Source: Micrasema longulum (Eukaryota; Arthropoda; Insecta; Trichoptera; Brachycentridae). Taken from it: 64,000 bases of DNA. The translations under genes were made by a program, and so were the position numbers. This document shows positions 1 to 10,617 of the stretch, in pieces; position 1 is the stretch's first letter, and each line of letters begins with the position of its first letter. Under the pieces are notes generated by a model. It ran no database searches. It had not been told where the DNA came from and saw nothing but the letters and a program-made list of their open reading frames with translations. The stretch is taken from NCBI GenBank assembly GCA_022494885.1, contig JAGVSM010000885.1:1-64000 (forward strand). Direction: 5' to 3'.

Positions 1-210
1 TTTTTTATAATTCATTGCCCAAAAAAAAAATATGTTCAAAACCCGTTTATTTATCGTGGCTGCTCCAAATTTAATTTACTTTGTCCCCATTTAGATATTT
101 TAAATACAAAATTTTGTGACATCAAAAAAATCTTTTTGAAACACTGTAAAATGAAACATTTGTCAGTGTGTAACAAGTTTATGTTCCTTTAAATATGTTT
201 ATTTTATTAT

Positions 211-511
211 AATATAAAATTTTTGAATTTGTCAACTTTATTATGAAAATCCCTCTCCTCCACTCCTCCACTCTATTTCCTCATCCCTTAACCTTCTTAC
301 GAGCTCTTTTTTTTCTCATGTCTTATATAATATATTATTTTTCTCTTTACTGTGTAACATGTTCTCTCATTATATTTGTGAAAAACTATAACTGGATGGA
401 TGTACTATTTTTTATATTTAGTATTCTTATATAACAGGTGAGGAAAGAGGTGGAGGAGTGAAGGAGAGGGATTTTCATAATATAGTTGACCAATTCAAAA
501 TTTTGATATCT
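211..511. mobile_element. Foldback MITE with arms of about 75 bp
   Basis: The sequence around 211-288 recurs inverted around 437-511. The inner part (TATTATGAAAATCCCTCTCC on the left, GGAGAGGGATTTTCATAATA on the right) and the outer part (TTTGAATTTGTCAAC against GTTGACCAATTCAAA) both match. The centre is AT-rich and non-coding. The frames across it are not protein-like. Exact ends and target duplication are unclear. Confidence 0.65.
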
Positions 512-525
512 AAATTTAGTAAATG

Positions 526-915
526 GGGTCTAGAATTTCAACCGTCCATGCGCTCAGTAGCTGCAAGACTTGTTGTTATCTAAATTCTAATTTTATAAAT
601 TTGCTTTTTATTTCGTTTTTTAAAATATCACTTAAACTCTAAACTTCATTGTCAAAAAAAATAAATTCAAAATGAAAATTTACATAGGGGCTAGATTGTC
701 CATGCGCTCTGTAGCTGCAAGACGTTCTGTTATCTAGCTCATATACATCATAATTGTAATATATCATAATTGGAGACGAGAATCCCAACCGTCCATGCGC
801 TCTGTAGCTGCAAGACGTGTTGGGATATTTATTTATTGTACAGCGCCCTTGAGGTGATATTCACAAAAATAGCGCTATATAAATTATCCAAACATTATTA
901 TTATTATTAAAACAA
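526..915 (+). mobile_element. LINE 3' end with tandem 3' UTR repeats
   Basis: Three imperfect units share the core CCATGCGCTCTGTAGCTGC (near 547, 698 and 794). They are followed by TACAGCGCCCTTGAGGTGAT, a GCGCTATATAAATTATCC end and a short (ATT)n tail. The GCGCTATATAAAT plus trinucleotide end resembles 3' ends of L2/CR1-like LINEs. A second copy with four units lies at 47865-48318. No coding part is attached. Confidence 0.6.
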
Positions 916-929
916 CTGTTGTTTTTCCT

Positions 930-1140
930 TAATAAATATTTTAAAAAAGGAGATGTTCCTTCAGACGTGATTTAAACAGAGATACTGTAGCAAACTCTTT
1001 GATGGTGGATAGGAGATGATTCCACAGTCAAGCGGCATGGACACTATATGAGTTAGAGAAGAAAGAGGAATTGTGGATGGGTATTAAGAGTGCCTTAAGA
1101 ATTAGAACGAAGAGGTAAACCATGAACTGGGAATGGGAAG
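930..1140 (-). pseudogene. LINE ORF2 C-terminal fragment
   Basis: Read on the minus strand, the stretch gives WNHLLSTIKEF followed by FKSRLKEHLLF and a stop, the usual last residues of many CR1/L2-like LINE polyproteins. A sister fragment is at 46617-46710. The N-terminal remainder is absent. Confidence 0.5.
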
Positions 1141-1179
1141 ATAAAGACGTCGTACCTCCACCTTGACGGTTTAGTTAAA

Positions 1180-1700
1180 GATAAATTCCCTCTAGCGATT
1201 ATAAAGATATACTACTGACCCCCACCTTCAAGTTTTGGTTAGGTAAATCGATATGAAACAAGGGGAAGCGTACGTCACTGTACACATATCTTTTTTTTTG
1301 TATTGATTTTTATTTAAGACGGTAAACATGAACAGAAAATATAAAAGGAAAAATAATGAAACTCAATAAACCGCGAAACCGGCTTGTCAGCAGGTTTTTT
1401 TATTTTCCTTTACAAAGAAAAACGTTAAAGAAATTTTATAAATTTAAAAAGTAATATAAAAATTATTAAGAACTACAAAAATTGAAATAGATGACTGTTA
1501 GCATTAAATAATAAAATCAATACAAGCCTTGTTACATATTAGCCATTTAATTATTTTTTTCTACGCTCCAAAATGACATAGCTTCAGTATGACTTCATAG
1601 TTGAAGATCAAATTCTCCCGACCGACTACAAATATATACTACCGATCCCCCCACCATCAGGTTTTGATGTAACTACATCGGTTTGTATCGACGTGTCTAG
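1180..1700 (+). repeat. Dispersed repeat with a repeated CTCCCGACCGACTAC-like block
   Basis: A block of about 45 bp occurs near 1188-1231 and again near 1612-1655, each time with a TATACTACYGAYCCCC-like continuation. A third version is at about 59492-59530. No coding capacity and no terminal structure recognised. Confidence 0.4.
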
Positions 1701-1739
1701 AACCCCTCGATACGTTTATCTACGCATTAAAAGTTACAC

Positions 1740-2460
1740 AAATTTTGTTCCACCGAGCAATTTTTAATTAAGTTACGATTTATTTATATTTTTAAACGTT
1801 TTGAGGTTGGCACTTTTTTCTTAAAGGCCTATTCAAAATATGAGACAGAAATAAATAAATTTTGAAGTCGAATTAAATTCCGACATAACTGTCAGCTTAA
1901 TAAAACGAACGCCTAGATGCAAAAAATAATGTCGCTAGGTTTTGCTCTATTAACATATAAGAGTATCTAGGCGTTAAAAGGTTACCACTGTAAAAAATAA
2001 ATTTAGTTGTTATATTGTTTCTATCTGTTTTACTATCTTTCGAAGAGAACGTATCGAGAAACGGCATTGTAATCGCTCAGTTCTACCTCAGTAGATAAAT
2101 GCAGACGATCGTTAAGCATATCGTTTTGGCAATGGTTAAGAGTCATATAAAAATCAGTTAGATTAATTGGAGTTTATAATCGCTTTGAAGTGGGTACTTT
2201 CTATCACAGAAGCCTATTTAAAATAGAAATGAGTACTATTTTAAATGTTTATGAAGTAAGTAACGCGGACTAATTTTTGCGGTCATTCATTGGTTTGTTT
2301 CGATCATATGATGTCGAGATGACAAATAGGTAGAACATACCGAGGAAGATACAGATTGTACGGAAGTTGAGTATACCGTCTCGATATATGCAGATGAAGA
2401 TAGCGTTCATAATTGAGGCCCAGGTTTTGGACACTCCTTATTCGTTCTTGCAATTAATGA
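1740..2460 (+). repeat. Dispersed non-coding repeat family R, copy 1
   Basis: The stretch 2230-2420 (landmarks TTCGATCATATGATGTCGA and GTATACCGTCTCGATATAT) recurs at 13130-13320 on the plus strand and inverted at 63560-63700. The part 1740-2080 is related to 59560-59870 and to the last 150 bp of the window. It contains a short palindrome-like unit (CGCCTAGATGC, then GTATCTAGGCG). No protein similarity seen; it may be a non-autonomous DNA transposon. Confidence 0.5.
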
Positions 2461-2576
2461 TTAATCAACCAGCAGTTATCTCGTTAGTTAGGTAACGAAC
2501 AAGTGTTTTACGCAATACTTCCTCTCGAATATATCGTAAAAGGATTTTTCATACAAGTATCAACTAGTTATTCTTA

Positions 2577-2720
2577 AAATAATAATAATAATAAATCTTT
2601 ATTGATCGTAATATACAATGTGATAAATAAAATAAAATGTATGCATGGTTAAATGGCGGCCTTAGTGCCATTAGAAATTTCGTCAAGCTTAACAAAAAAC
2701 TAATAATAAATACAATAATA
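2577..2720 (-). mobile_element. LINE 3' end with (ATT)n tail
   Basis: On the minus strand the sequence ends CAATAAAGATTTATTATT with a trinucleotide tail, preceded by GGCACTAAGGCCGCCATTT. This is typical of a truncated LINE 3' UTR. Non-coding. Confidence 0.45.
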
Positions 2721-2724
2721 AAAT

Positions 2725-3130
2725 AAACAAATTACAACAGGGATGGAGAATACCTTAAATAAGGGATATGGAAGTCTAGGCATTTACAGGGCTTATGACC
2801 TGTCATTGGCTGGTTCAGTGGCCACTTTACACACGGTGTAACATTCACTGTTTTGCCTATGTTAGAACATCCATATTTCTTAAATTCCTCCATTTGTTGA
2901 TTTTAGTGAAGTTAAAGAGCTGAAACCTTTATTGTTGTGAAGATATTAATCTGACTGAATTATTTCACATACTAGGCAACGCCTGAAAACATTTTTTTTT
3001 AAATCCAGTCTTTTGTCTATGAACATTTGGACAAACTCAAATATTGTAATGAAACCAACTGGTCCAAGAAGAAGTTTAAAAATTGAATCATTGTTTTCAG
3101 GCGTTGCCTAGTATGTGAAATAACAGAAAA
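2725..3130. repeat. Foldback family F, rearranged copy
   Basis: The stretch begins with the family arm (ACAACAGGGATGGAGAATACC, then GTCTAGGCATTTACAGGGC and GACCTGTCATTGGCTGG) and continues through CAGTGGCCACTTTACACACGG. The GGCAACGCCTGAAAAC block at 2976-2991 recurs inverted at 3092-3107. Between them is the head (ACATTTGGACAAACTCAAAT). Confidence 0.6.
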
Positions 3131-3940
3131 TGTCACAAAAACGTTTTTATTTTCTTGTATTTCTTTTCAAAAACAAAAAAATATAATTTTTCTTCGGCCA
3201 CTTTCATGTTCAATTTAATATCTTCAAATATATATATTTTTTTTTAGTTCAATACTTAGTCTTTATTGAGATCCCAGATACCTAAGTTTAGTCTAAATTT
3301 AAAATGGCGTAATCTGCCAATCTTAAAGTAATTGTATTTTAGTTACATAAAACTTTTAAGTATATTTTTCAATTAAAATCCCTTGAAAATATTTATTTTT
3401 ACCTAATTAGTTTGTTTTTATTTATTTTTTATTGCGGGATTGAAAAAAAACATTTGTTTTAAAATGGTAAAATCGTATGATTTCCTCATTTTGCGTTCGT
3501 TTTACCAGACTTTAAGGTACATATAGGTTTATACAAAATCTTCTACTTTTTCTTCTGCTAATAATTGAATCGTAAATACTTTATAATAAAATAAATAAAT
3601 ATTTTTATCTCAAGTAATGTATATTGTTTAGCGTGATGCGTTTATTCAATCCATAATGATCAATTAACTCACTGTTATTATGCACTTTGCGTATGTTCGC
3701 AAATGCATTATGCATTTTTCAATGTGCGTGGTTTAACCGAATAATTCAACTTAAGATGATGTTAGAGTTTTTTAGATAATAAATTAAATTTTAAAATATT
3801 TTCCAACCAAAAACTATGGACGTACCTAAATCTTTTTATCTACTGGTCGTAACAGTATATTTAAGTTATTGATTGATTTGATGTTTATTTTGTAGAACTC
3901 CATATTTAAACTTATAATTAGGAATCAAACACTGATTTGA
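3131..3940. other. AT-rich stretch without recognisable features
   Basis: Very AT-rich, with homopolymer runs and no frame longer than chance. No repeat ends recognised. Confidence 0.5.
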
Positions 3941-3989
3941 GTCTACTGAACACTTTATTTTATTTTTACAATTATAAACATATCAAAAT

Positions 3990-4040
3990 AAAAACTTCGT
4001 GACAATTGTTTCGCCTTATTAGGGCATTTTCAAACGAATG
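3990..4040 (-). ncRNA. Degenerate hammerhead-ribozyme-like core of a PLE relic
   Basis: The minus strand gives stem I TTCGT/ACGAA, then TTGAAAA where CTGANGA is expected, then stem II TGCC...GGC, GAAAC, an AATT loop and the GTC cleavage triplet. The fold and GAAA-GTC half are intact. The conserved CUGANGA box carries two substitutions, so it is probably inactive. Arrangement and short stem III match hammerheads known from Penelope-like elements. Confidence 0.45.
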
Positions 4041-4389
4041 TGAAGATTATTTGGATTGAATGTCCTTATATAATTATATAATTCAAGGTACTTAAGTAGA
4101 AAATAAAATAATCTTATGAACTATAGCATGTACATTAATCATAATTGAGGGAAAAACCAATGGTTAAGGGCGAGGCTAAGTGTTTAATAGGTAATGGGGA
4201 ATTTAGGTATTTATATTTGAATTTCGGGGAAAATATAACAAAGTAAGTATACATACCAATAAACGGTGTATAAAAGTGATTTCAAACATGTTTATCAAGG
4301 CTAATTTTTTGTGATTTTCAATTCAAATAGAGTGAAAATAAAACGAACGTACACTAAAAATAATTTTGATTGATTTTTTGGGTCGAATT

Positions 4390-4700
4390 CGCCTCTTCTC
4401 GGCGGCCAGCTGGTTTGTGTTTTGGGCCTCAAATCTATCTGTCAGATTTTTCAGTTCGTTTTATTTCGGCCGTTGTCGTGCATCTCCGTCTCGCGTGACG
4501 GGTTCGTGACGGGTCGCGAACGACAATAGGCGTCATAGAAGATCAGAATGATCGTAATATGACAGAGGAGAAACTCTTGGAAACGAACCACGTGAGGATC
4601 GCAAAAACTCCGGCTTTGCACGCCACGCGCTCAGTGGAAAGTAAAATGGCAGACCAAACACGAAAGGTATCTCTCAGACCGATGTGCATTTAATTTGGTC
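4390..4700 (+). other. GC-richer island with a 44-codon frame (unknown)
   Basis: This stretch stands out from its AT-rich flanks. An ATG at 4559 opens a 44-codon frame (MTEEKLLETNHVRIAK...) ending at 4693. CGAAAG|GTATCT at about 4661-4672 could be a donor. It may be the promoter and first exon of a transposon or a captured host segment. I do not recognise it. Confidence 0.3.
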
Positions 4701-4861
4701 GTATTATACAGGAATGATAAGGCTGTTATACGTATCAATGATAGCAGAACATCAGAAACCCAATTCCAATGGAAAGCTGTATGGAAGAACTGACAGATTT
4801 AAGAATTGGAGCAAAAATGAGTAATATACCTGTTCTTTGAGAAGGGAATATAAAAATCTAT

Positions 4862-5478
4862 ACATATACTTATTTCTGTTCCCTAGTTCGCCCGCACCTA
4901 GAATATTCCTCTGTTATCTGGTCTCCATATTATGATGTTCACATCAAGAATATTGAATCAGTTCAACATCGATTTTTAAGAAAGATAGGCTGGAGGTTGA
5001 GCTTATCCAGAGACCTTTATACGTATAATGAGTTAAAAACTACCTTGAATATATTTTCTCTTCAAGACCGTCGAAATAAATCCGACCATATAGTCCTATA
5101 TAAAATTCTCAACTCACTCTTTGATGCGCCTGAACTACTGAGCTCAATAAAATTAAATATCCCAACTAGAAACCTCAGACAAAACGTATTCTTTCATACC
5201 GATAACCATAGAACTAACTATGGTTTTCATTCCCCTATGCTCAGAATTCTTAGGTCTGCCAACAAACATACCAGTCTTGATTTCTTTGAAAACAAGTTGT
5301 CTTCTTTCAAACGATCACTAAATCTAATTCAATTATAAACACCTCTCTCCCGCTTCCACTCCCACAAAGTCTACTATAAACCATTGAGTCATTTTAATTT
5401 TGTTATAATAAATGTCTATGTATAAATGTGTCCATAAAAATGCACATTGGGCGTATGTATAAATAAATAAATAAATTA
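4862..5478 (+). mobile_element. 5'-truncated LINE (CR1/Jockey-like), 3' part
   Basis: The frame 4877-5338 reads CSLVRPHLEYSSVIWSP, then IESVQHRFLRK, DRRNKSDHIVLYKILN and a final FKRSLNL: the C-terminal tail of a LINE reverse transcriptase polyprotein after the RT palm. A 3' UTR follows with GGGCGTATGTATAAATAAAT as its end. The RT active site and the endonuclease are missing. About 154 codons are open without a stop. Confidence 0.75.
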
Positions 5479-5530
5479 ACACGGCTAATGGCTTGTCATT
5501 GGCTGGTTTAAGTGACCACATTACACAATG
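5479..5530 (+). repeat. Foldback family F, short remnant
   Basis: GGCTTGTCATTGGCTGGTTT and the following GTGACCACATTACACAATG match the family core. Both ends are lost. Confidence 0.5.
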
Positions 5531-6420
5531 TCCAAGTCAACAGAGTACTTGTGGCGAGCGGTGATTGTTTAAAATAAGTTATCTACAAAAAATGTTAATT
5601 AGTTTGTACGTACATGTAAGTAAATAATTTGTAAGTGATATAAATATAAATGGCTATTTTTTCTGTGATTCTGTAACAATAAACTCAAAAAACAATTATT
5701 AGGAACCACACGATATATGTAGATTTATTTTACACTATTTTAATACACTGAGTCCTTTAGAACTAATGTTGGAAATACTTGTTTCCAGATAGAAAATCTA
5801 TAAAAAATGTTTGCAATCTGCAAGATTGTTTTCGTACTGAAAAAACGCGACTGGGTTAGCGATGTAAAATATAGTGAACTTTTTTGTATGGAGTAATAAG
5901 CTGAGGTAATCGCCTAGTTTCATCGTTCACTGAGAACGGACTGGACGCTGCTCTGGGCGCACTTCATAGATATTTTTTGTAGGAAGATATAATCGGTAGA
6001 GGTAATTTATAATAAATAACAATTATTTTATTTATTTTCCCCTAAACTTAGTTAGTATGAAACATTTTTATAGAAAGTAAAATATAATGGTAAACTGTGC
6101 ATAATCGCTTATTTTGACGATTCGCCCCTGCAGAGTACATTCCTCCACATACGCGAAACCGTTTTAAAGACTATGGGCCTTCCTGTCGGCTTTTCTCATA
6201 CAAAGAAACGATGTTTTTTTTGTCATAAAAATAAGTTACACTTTTAAAATTTTTCAATTTCACATATCGCGATTTGTATTGAATTTACCTCTACTACTTT
6301 CACTGTGGGTTTGGCAAATTATATCAAAGGCGTTTGTTAGATATTGTCATTCATCCTCATGACAATATTGCAAACACGTATGGTAGCAAAAATTGCATTT
6401 ACTTGTACCAAAATAGCCTT
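5531..6420. other. Stretch without recognisable features
   Basis: AT-rich, with no protein-like frame and no terminal repeats seen on either strand. Confidence 0.4.
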
Positions 6421-6429
6421 CCTGTCCAT

Positions 6430-6640
6430 CAAAAAGTAGAGCCCAAGTCAACAGACGGAAAACATTGAGGAAATGTGGATGTTCAAACATGGGAAAAATG
6501 GTGAATGTTACACAGAAAGTAAATTGGCCGTTTAAACCAACAAGTAGAACATTAATTAACTCTGTAAATGCCCAGGCGTCCATAATGCTTTCTCTTAATT
6601 TTTTTTCCTCTCTGTTGAAATAATTTTCATTATTAATAAT
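6430..6640 (-). repeat. Foldback family F, partial copy
   Basis: Minus-orientation core: GAGGAAATGTGGATGTTCAA, then TGGTGAATGTTACACAG, AAATTGGCCGTTTAAACC and a CTCTCTGTTGAAATAA tail end near 6610-6628. Confidence 0.6.
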
Positions 6641-7004
6641 AAAGTTACAAAAGTAATGTTAATAATTTTAGTATCTATTCTACTAATATAAAGTTCATAA
6701 CTACATAGTTTAAAATCCAAAAAAGTACAATTATATACACAAATGCGTAATTTTTACAACTAAAATACACAAATAATCATACAGCATCAATTGAATTGAA
6801 ATTTTAGGACCTAACTTATTTTTATTGACTATAGGATCCTTCGTTTATGTGTGATACATGAGAGGCTGAACCAATTTACACCTTTAAAAAATATGCTAAA
6901 AGGTGGGTCATAGAAATTGACGTTCTTGATAAATTTTGCTGAATTGCTAGTGAAATATGTTACGTTTTTGTTTTTATACCAAAATATTTTTATTGTGTAT
7001 TTTT

Positions 7005-7085
7005 TATATCTGTTCATGTATATACAAGTATGTGTGTGTATGTAAACATGTATGTTGTGTATGGATATGTGTGTATGCATGTATT
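7005..7085. repeat. TG/TA-rich microsatellite
   Basis: Irregular run of GTGTGTATGTA-type units. Non-coding. Confidence 0.6.
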
Positions 7086-7289
7086 TTTTAGTATATATGC
7101 GTAATTTAGTTCAACAAATCGTCAAAGTAACACCGCTTAAATCAGAATACCAGCACAGGCTTTAAAAATGTAGGATTTTTTTCGTATCATTTAAATCTAT
7201 TTTTATTCTCAAACTAAACCTGTGTAATTATAAGTAAAAAAAATCAATAAATTAATATTTTATTTTTATTTTTAAATCATTGGAAAGGA

Positions 7290-7560
7290 GTAAAGGTAAA
7301 CGACACTCTTTTTATGTTTGAACAGTAATTTAAATTTTTGAGAACTTAAGAAAATCATATGTTCAAACATAGGCAGAATGATGAATGTTACACAGTGTAT
7401 AAAATGGTCACTATAACCAGCCAATGACTGGCATAAGCCGTGCAAATGACCATAATTCCATATTCCCTTCGCAAAAATGTTTACTCTCACTGTTGAAAAA
7501 ATCATAATCGAAATCCGGCCATGTCTACAAACATTTAGAGATTCTCAAAATATTGTTTAT
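7290..7560 (-). repeat. Foldback family F, copy
   Basis: Contains TATGTTCAAACATAGGCAG, GTGAATGTTACACAGTG, the CCAGCCAATGACTGGCATAAG block and the tail TACTCTCACTGTTGAAAAAA near 7481-7502. Confidence 0.6.
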
Positions 7561-7599
7561 TAAACTAACTGCCATAAAAACGAGTGTAAAAGTATTTTC

Positions 7600-7805
7600 A
7601 GGTCTTGCTAAGTGGGAAAATAATTAATCTAGATGAATCCTATCCACTTCAAAAGGGTTTCACATTTTTCACTTCACAAATGTCCACTGATTTAAGGAAA
7701 TGTGGGTGTTTAAAAATAGGCGGAATGGTGAATGTTACACAGTGTGTAAAGTGGCCATAAAAACCAGCCGACGACAGGCCATGAGCCCTGTAAATGTCTC
7801 GACTT
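7600..7805 (-). repeat. Foldback family F, second adjacent copy
   Basis: Shares CTTGCTAAGTGGGAAAATAA, GAATCCTATCC, AAGGAAATGTGGGTGTTTA and CAGGCCATGAGCCCTGTAAATG with other copies. The 5' and 3' arms are truncated. Confidence 0.55.
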
Positions 7806-7949
7806 AGTTGCAATAAATTTCGAGCAATTTCGTATCTAGCCTGCTTTTCGAATTATAACCCTCGTGTAATACAATCTGACTCAAAACCTGCCTGAAACAC
7901 GCAATAAATACGTGTAATGCCCAATTGGGCGTACGCGCGCGCAGGTTCT

Positions 7950-8170
7950 AAATAAAAAAAATAATCAAATCGTCGAGAGAATTTATTTTCAACAATACCG
8001 TCGCGGTGAAGGTATGACGTCCTTTACTTCCGATTGTAATCGCGACCCACGGGTGGTATTCTAAATCTTCTCTGCTTCCTAGAGAGTAAAAAAATTCGGG
8101 GTATTTAAATACGACGACATTTTGCTTTATGTAATGGCCACACGTCAAATGATGTGTCAAACTGTTAAAA
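7950..8170 (-). repeat. Dispersed repeat also found at 59390-59480
   Basis: GGGTCGCGATTACAATCGGA (minus) and the GACGTCATACCTTCACC block recur on the plus strand near 59415-59460. The frame across it is not recognised as a protein family. Identity of the repeat is unknown. Confidence 0.4.
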
Positions 8171-8445
8171 AATGGAAAAAAAAACTAAAACGGTTGGATC
8201 AATTTAACCTAAACAAGTGTTTTAAGTACCACTTAAGGTCCTAAAAATGTTTTAAATAAAAATCATCATAATGATGTAATAACTTATATTTACATATAAG
8301 TTATTAATTTTAAAAATACTTGGTACACTTCCACTTATTTATGTTGACTAATTACTTGCAATAAAATACAACAAGTTCTACAAAAAAAAAATCTTTTAGT
8401 TTCATTTTATAATAAAAAATCTTTAGGCCAAACATTAATAAATAG

Positions 8446-8802
8446 GTCGACAAATTTGAAAATAGCGGAATATATGAACTAAAATGTACTTGTCCTGGTT
8501 CATATATAGGACAGAGCGGGAGAGCTATTAAATATAGAGTGAAAAAACATTTTGCTTCACATAGATTAAATAACGACTTATCAAACTATGCATCACATTT
8601 AAATATATTTAAGCATACTTTTGATAAAGCAAAAAACATAAAAAATTTACATGTAGGACATAAAGGTCAAAAGTTAGATAGATTGGAAATTTTAGAAATA
8701 AATAGGATAAAAAATAATAGCGATAGAATTTTAATAAATCAGCGGATAGAATTTAAAAACTCATCCTTATTAGCCTTATTAGTTAGACCCTGTACATTGT
8801 AA
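8446..8802 (+). pseudogene. PLE GIY-YIG endonuclease domain (C-terminal fragment)
   Basis: The open frame after a stop at 8443 reads SGIYELKCTCPGSYIGQSGR, showing the GIY and YIG motifs of the GIY-YIG nuclease fold at normal spacing. RVKKHF then fits the helix that carries catalytic residues, and the frame ends naturally at 8800-8802. In an intact PLE this domain follows the reverse transcriptase and nicks target DNA. Only the last 118 codons remain, with no upstream RT in frame, so it is inactive on its own. Confidence 0.75.
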
Positions 8803-8993
8803 TAAAACAATAAATATTTTTCATATAATAGAATATTCTCTTAAAGTACACCGTCAACACATGTTTCAATAATTTGTCTCACTCTGTTCCATTGAAATAT
8901 TGCATATAGTAACTTTTTAAACTTATTTTTAAATGTACCAACGCTTAAGATAATATTTAGTTTTGTATAAATTATCCTTACACTGTATAATAT

Positions 8994-9040
8994 TCACCAG
9001 TCTGAAGATGCCCATTAGAGGGTGAAAGCTCTAATTGGTC
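8994..9040 (+). ncRNA. Hammerhead-ribozyme-like motif in a PLE terminal repeat
   Basis: Order on the plus strand: ACCA (stem I), CTGAAGA at 9002-9008, stem II GCCC with an ATTAGA loop and GGGT, GAAA at 9024-9027, then GCTC giving a two-pair stem III (AG/CT) and C as the cleavage-site base, then TTGGT closing stem I. All strictly conserved hammerhead positions that I can check are present. Confidence 0.6.
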
Positions 9041-9116
9041 AAAATAAATAAGTGGAAGTGTACCAAGTATTTTTTAAATGAATAACTTATATGTAAAAAT
9101 TAGTTATTACATCATT

Positions 9117-9753
9117 ACAATGGAATTCCATCAAGAATTGTCAATAAATAATTTAAATGAAAAATCATCGTGTTTGATTTCACGTGTTCATATTTGTTTC
9201 ACGTTTAATTATTCGTGTGGTCAGATATGAAGGAAAGTGTAAACGCATGTAACAAATAAAAATCAACAAATAAGTCACTCTCTAGGGGGTAGAAAAGATT
9301 CAGAACACCACCCCTGGAGGCTAAAGAAATGTTGGTGAATCGCTGGAAGAGTGCATACAAGTCCAGGGGAATTACGTTGAAATTTTTTCTCCATCACTTC
9401 TAAATGGGTCAAAGAAGCACACCAATTAACCCTCGTAAATAATTTATTAAGTAAAAATGTACACAGTTTTTTTATCTATAAATTTAATAGAGCTTCTTAG
9501 TACAGATACTTAAGTTACGTGCATTTTTTTGACAAAAAGTAAATTAATTGTATATACACTAAAATAATTCTTCCATGCTTTTAATAAAGAATCATTATAT
9601 ATTAAGGACAAACGTAAATAATTTACCATACAATTTAAGTATTTTACATAATCCAAAAACAATACTACTAAAGACATCACTCTTAGTACCGATATTAATT
9701 TGAATCAACCACCAATCATTACACGTTCATTCTCCATAGTTTGTTCCACTTAC
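9117..9753. other. Intronic stretch 3' of exon 2, no clear feature
   Basis: AT-rich. A stretch near 9330-9390 gives LEECIQVQGNYVE, vaguely like a mariner transposase C-terminus, but nothing supports it on either side. Confidence 0.35.
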
Positions 9754-10527
9754 TGTTATCATTGACGACGGGGCCGAATTCTAGTGGTTTTAATTTGTCT
9801 TCATCAGAGGATTCGAGAGAGTTAGAATCCTGGACGCCCAGAGCCCCCGCTTTGGCCAGTCTGTGACAGCATCCCTTAAGAAGACCACCGCACCCCCCGT
9901 CCAGAAGCCCGCCGCTCATCCAGCAGTACAGGAAGAACTCGCATGTCCCTCCCTGGCTGCATTGAAGATCCTGCTTCGTGGTCAGCTGGCTTTCAGTCGT
10001 AAATTCAACTGCCTCTTCAAAGGGTGGATTCGGCGCCAAAAACTTTGATGAACCAGCGTCATTTTTGGTCAAAAAAGGCAAGAGATATTGCAGGGTTTTC
10101 GGAGTCCTTGATCCAGGTATATTTAAAGGTAAAATCGCTCTGTTTGGCCGTTGAATTAGACCAGGGAACCTTATATCACGATTATAGCTAGTTTGGAAGT
10201 AAACTGGATCACCATTGTTAAACTCATCAGATCTTGAAGACATCTGCTCAGAGTTCTTTTCGAATGTTTCAATATTTTTACTCACATTGACTGCAACGTT
10301 TTTGAGTTTTATATTTCGTATTTCATTATTAAATTTATTTGTTCTTACTTTAAAACTATCGTCATTTTGTTTCGTGTCATTTTCTGTTGCTTTTTTGGTC
10401 GTTCTTGGTCGTGTGTGTGTGTCGTGTTCAATAGTTTCTTGGTGTTGTGGAGTCGTTGCTCTTTTGTCATCGGGAGTTTCTGGGAGTGGTAATTTAAATG
10501 TGTGAGTAGTATTTAAACAAATATATC
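9754..10527 (-). CDS. Second coding exon: clip-like six-cysteine domain of an insect trypsin-like serine protease
   Basis: On the minus strand a pyrimidine-rich tract ends in TTATTTTAG, and the exon starts GA-TAT. The two bases GA complete the glycine codon opened by exon 1. The frame then stays open for 257 codons: a Thr/Lys/Asn-rich linker, then a compact domain with six cysteines including a CC pair (CEFFLYCWMSGGLL, then GGCGGLLKGCCHR), then FGPVVND. This layout is known ahead of the catalytic domain in some insect stubble/filzig-like secreted serine proteases; that comparison is from memory. The exon ends at GATAACA|GTAAGT, phase 1. The catalytic His/Asp/Ser domain is not in the window and should lie downstream past coordinate 1. 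If the donor were ignored the frame would run only to a stop at 9719. Confidence 0.87.
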
Positions 10528-10617
10528 CTAAAATAAGTTAAAAACTAATAATTCATTTTAAAATTTCGTGTCTAACCTTCTTCTTATGACTTAAAAATAC
10601 TGAAATTAAAACAGCTT

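Larger units (their letters stand above)
8269..9116 (+). mobile_element. Penelope-like element fragment flanked by inverted terminal repeats
   Basis: A repeat of about 74 bp (8269-8343) recurs inverted at 9043-9116 with about five mismatches. Between them lie the endonuclease frame 8446-8802, an AT-rich 3' region and a hammerhead-like core at 8994-9040. PLEs are known to carry LTR-like repeats in either orientation and hammerhead motifs. The reverse transcriptase part is missing, so this is a 5'-truncated or deleted copy. Confidence 0.7.
1..9753 (-). other. Part of the next intron of the serine protease gene
   Basis: Exon 2 ends in a consensus donor (ACA|GTAAGT, GT at 9753-9752). No further protease exon is recognisable down to coordinate 1, so this stretch is read as intron. 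It is filled with repeats that are annotated separately. Confidence 0.55.

Noticed and set aside
4559..4693. Host coding exon
   Set aside because: Frame too short and unrecognised; kept only as an unknown island.
9330..9390. Possible mariner C-terminal motif (LEECIQVQGNYVE)
   Set aside because: Single short match with no upstream transposase sequence and no terminal repeats.
9719..9753. Last 11 codons of the exon 2 open frame
   Set aside because: They lie beyond a consensus donor (ACA|GTAAGT) and do not look like protease sequence, so they are treated as intron.
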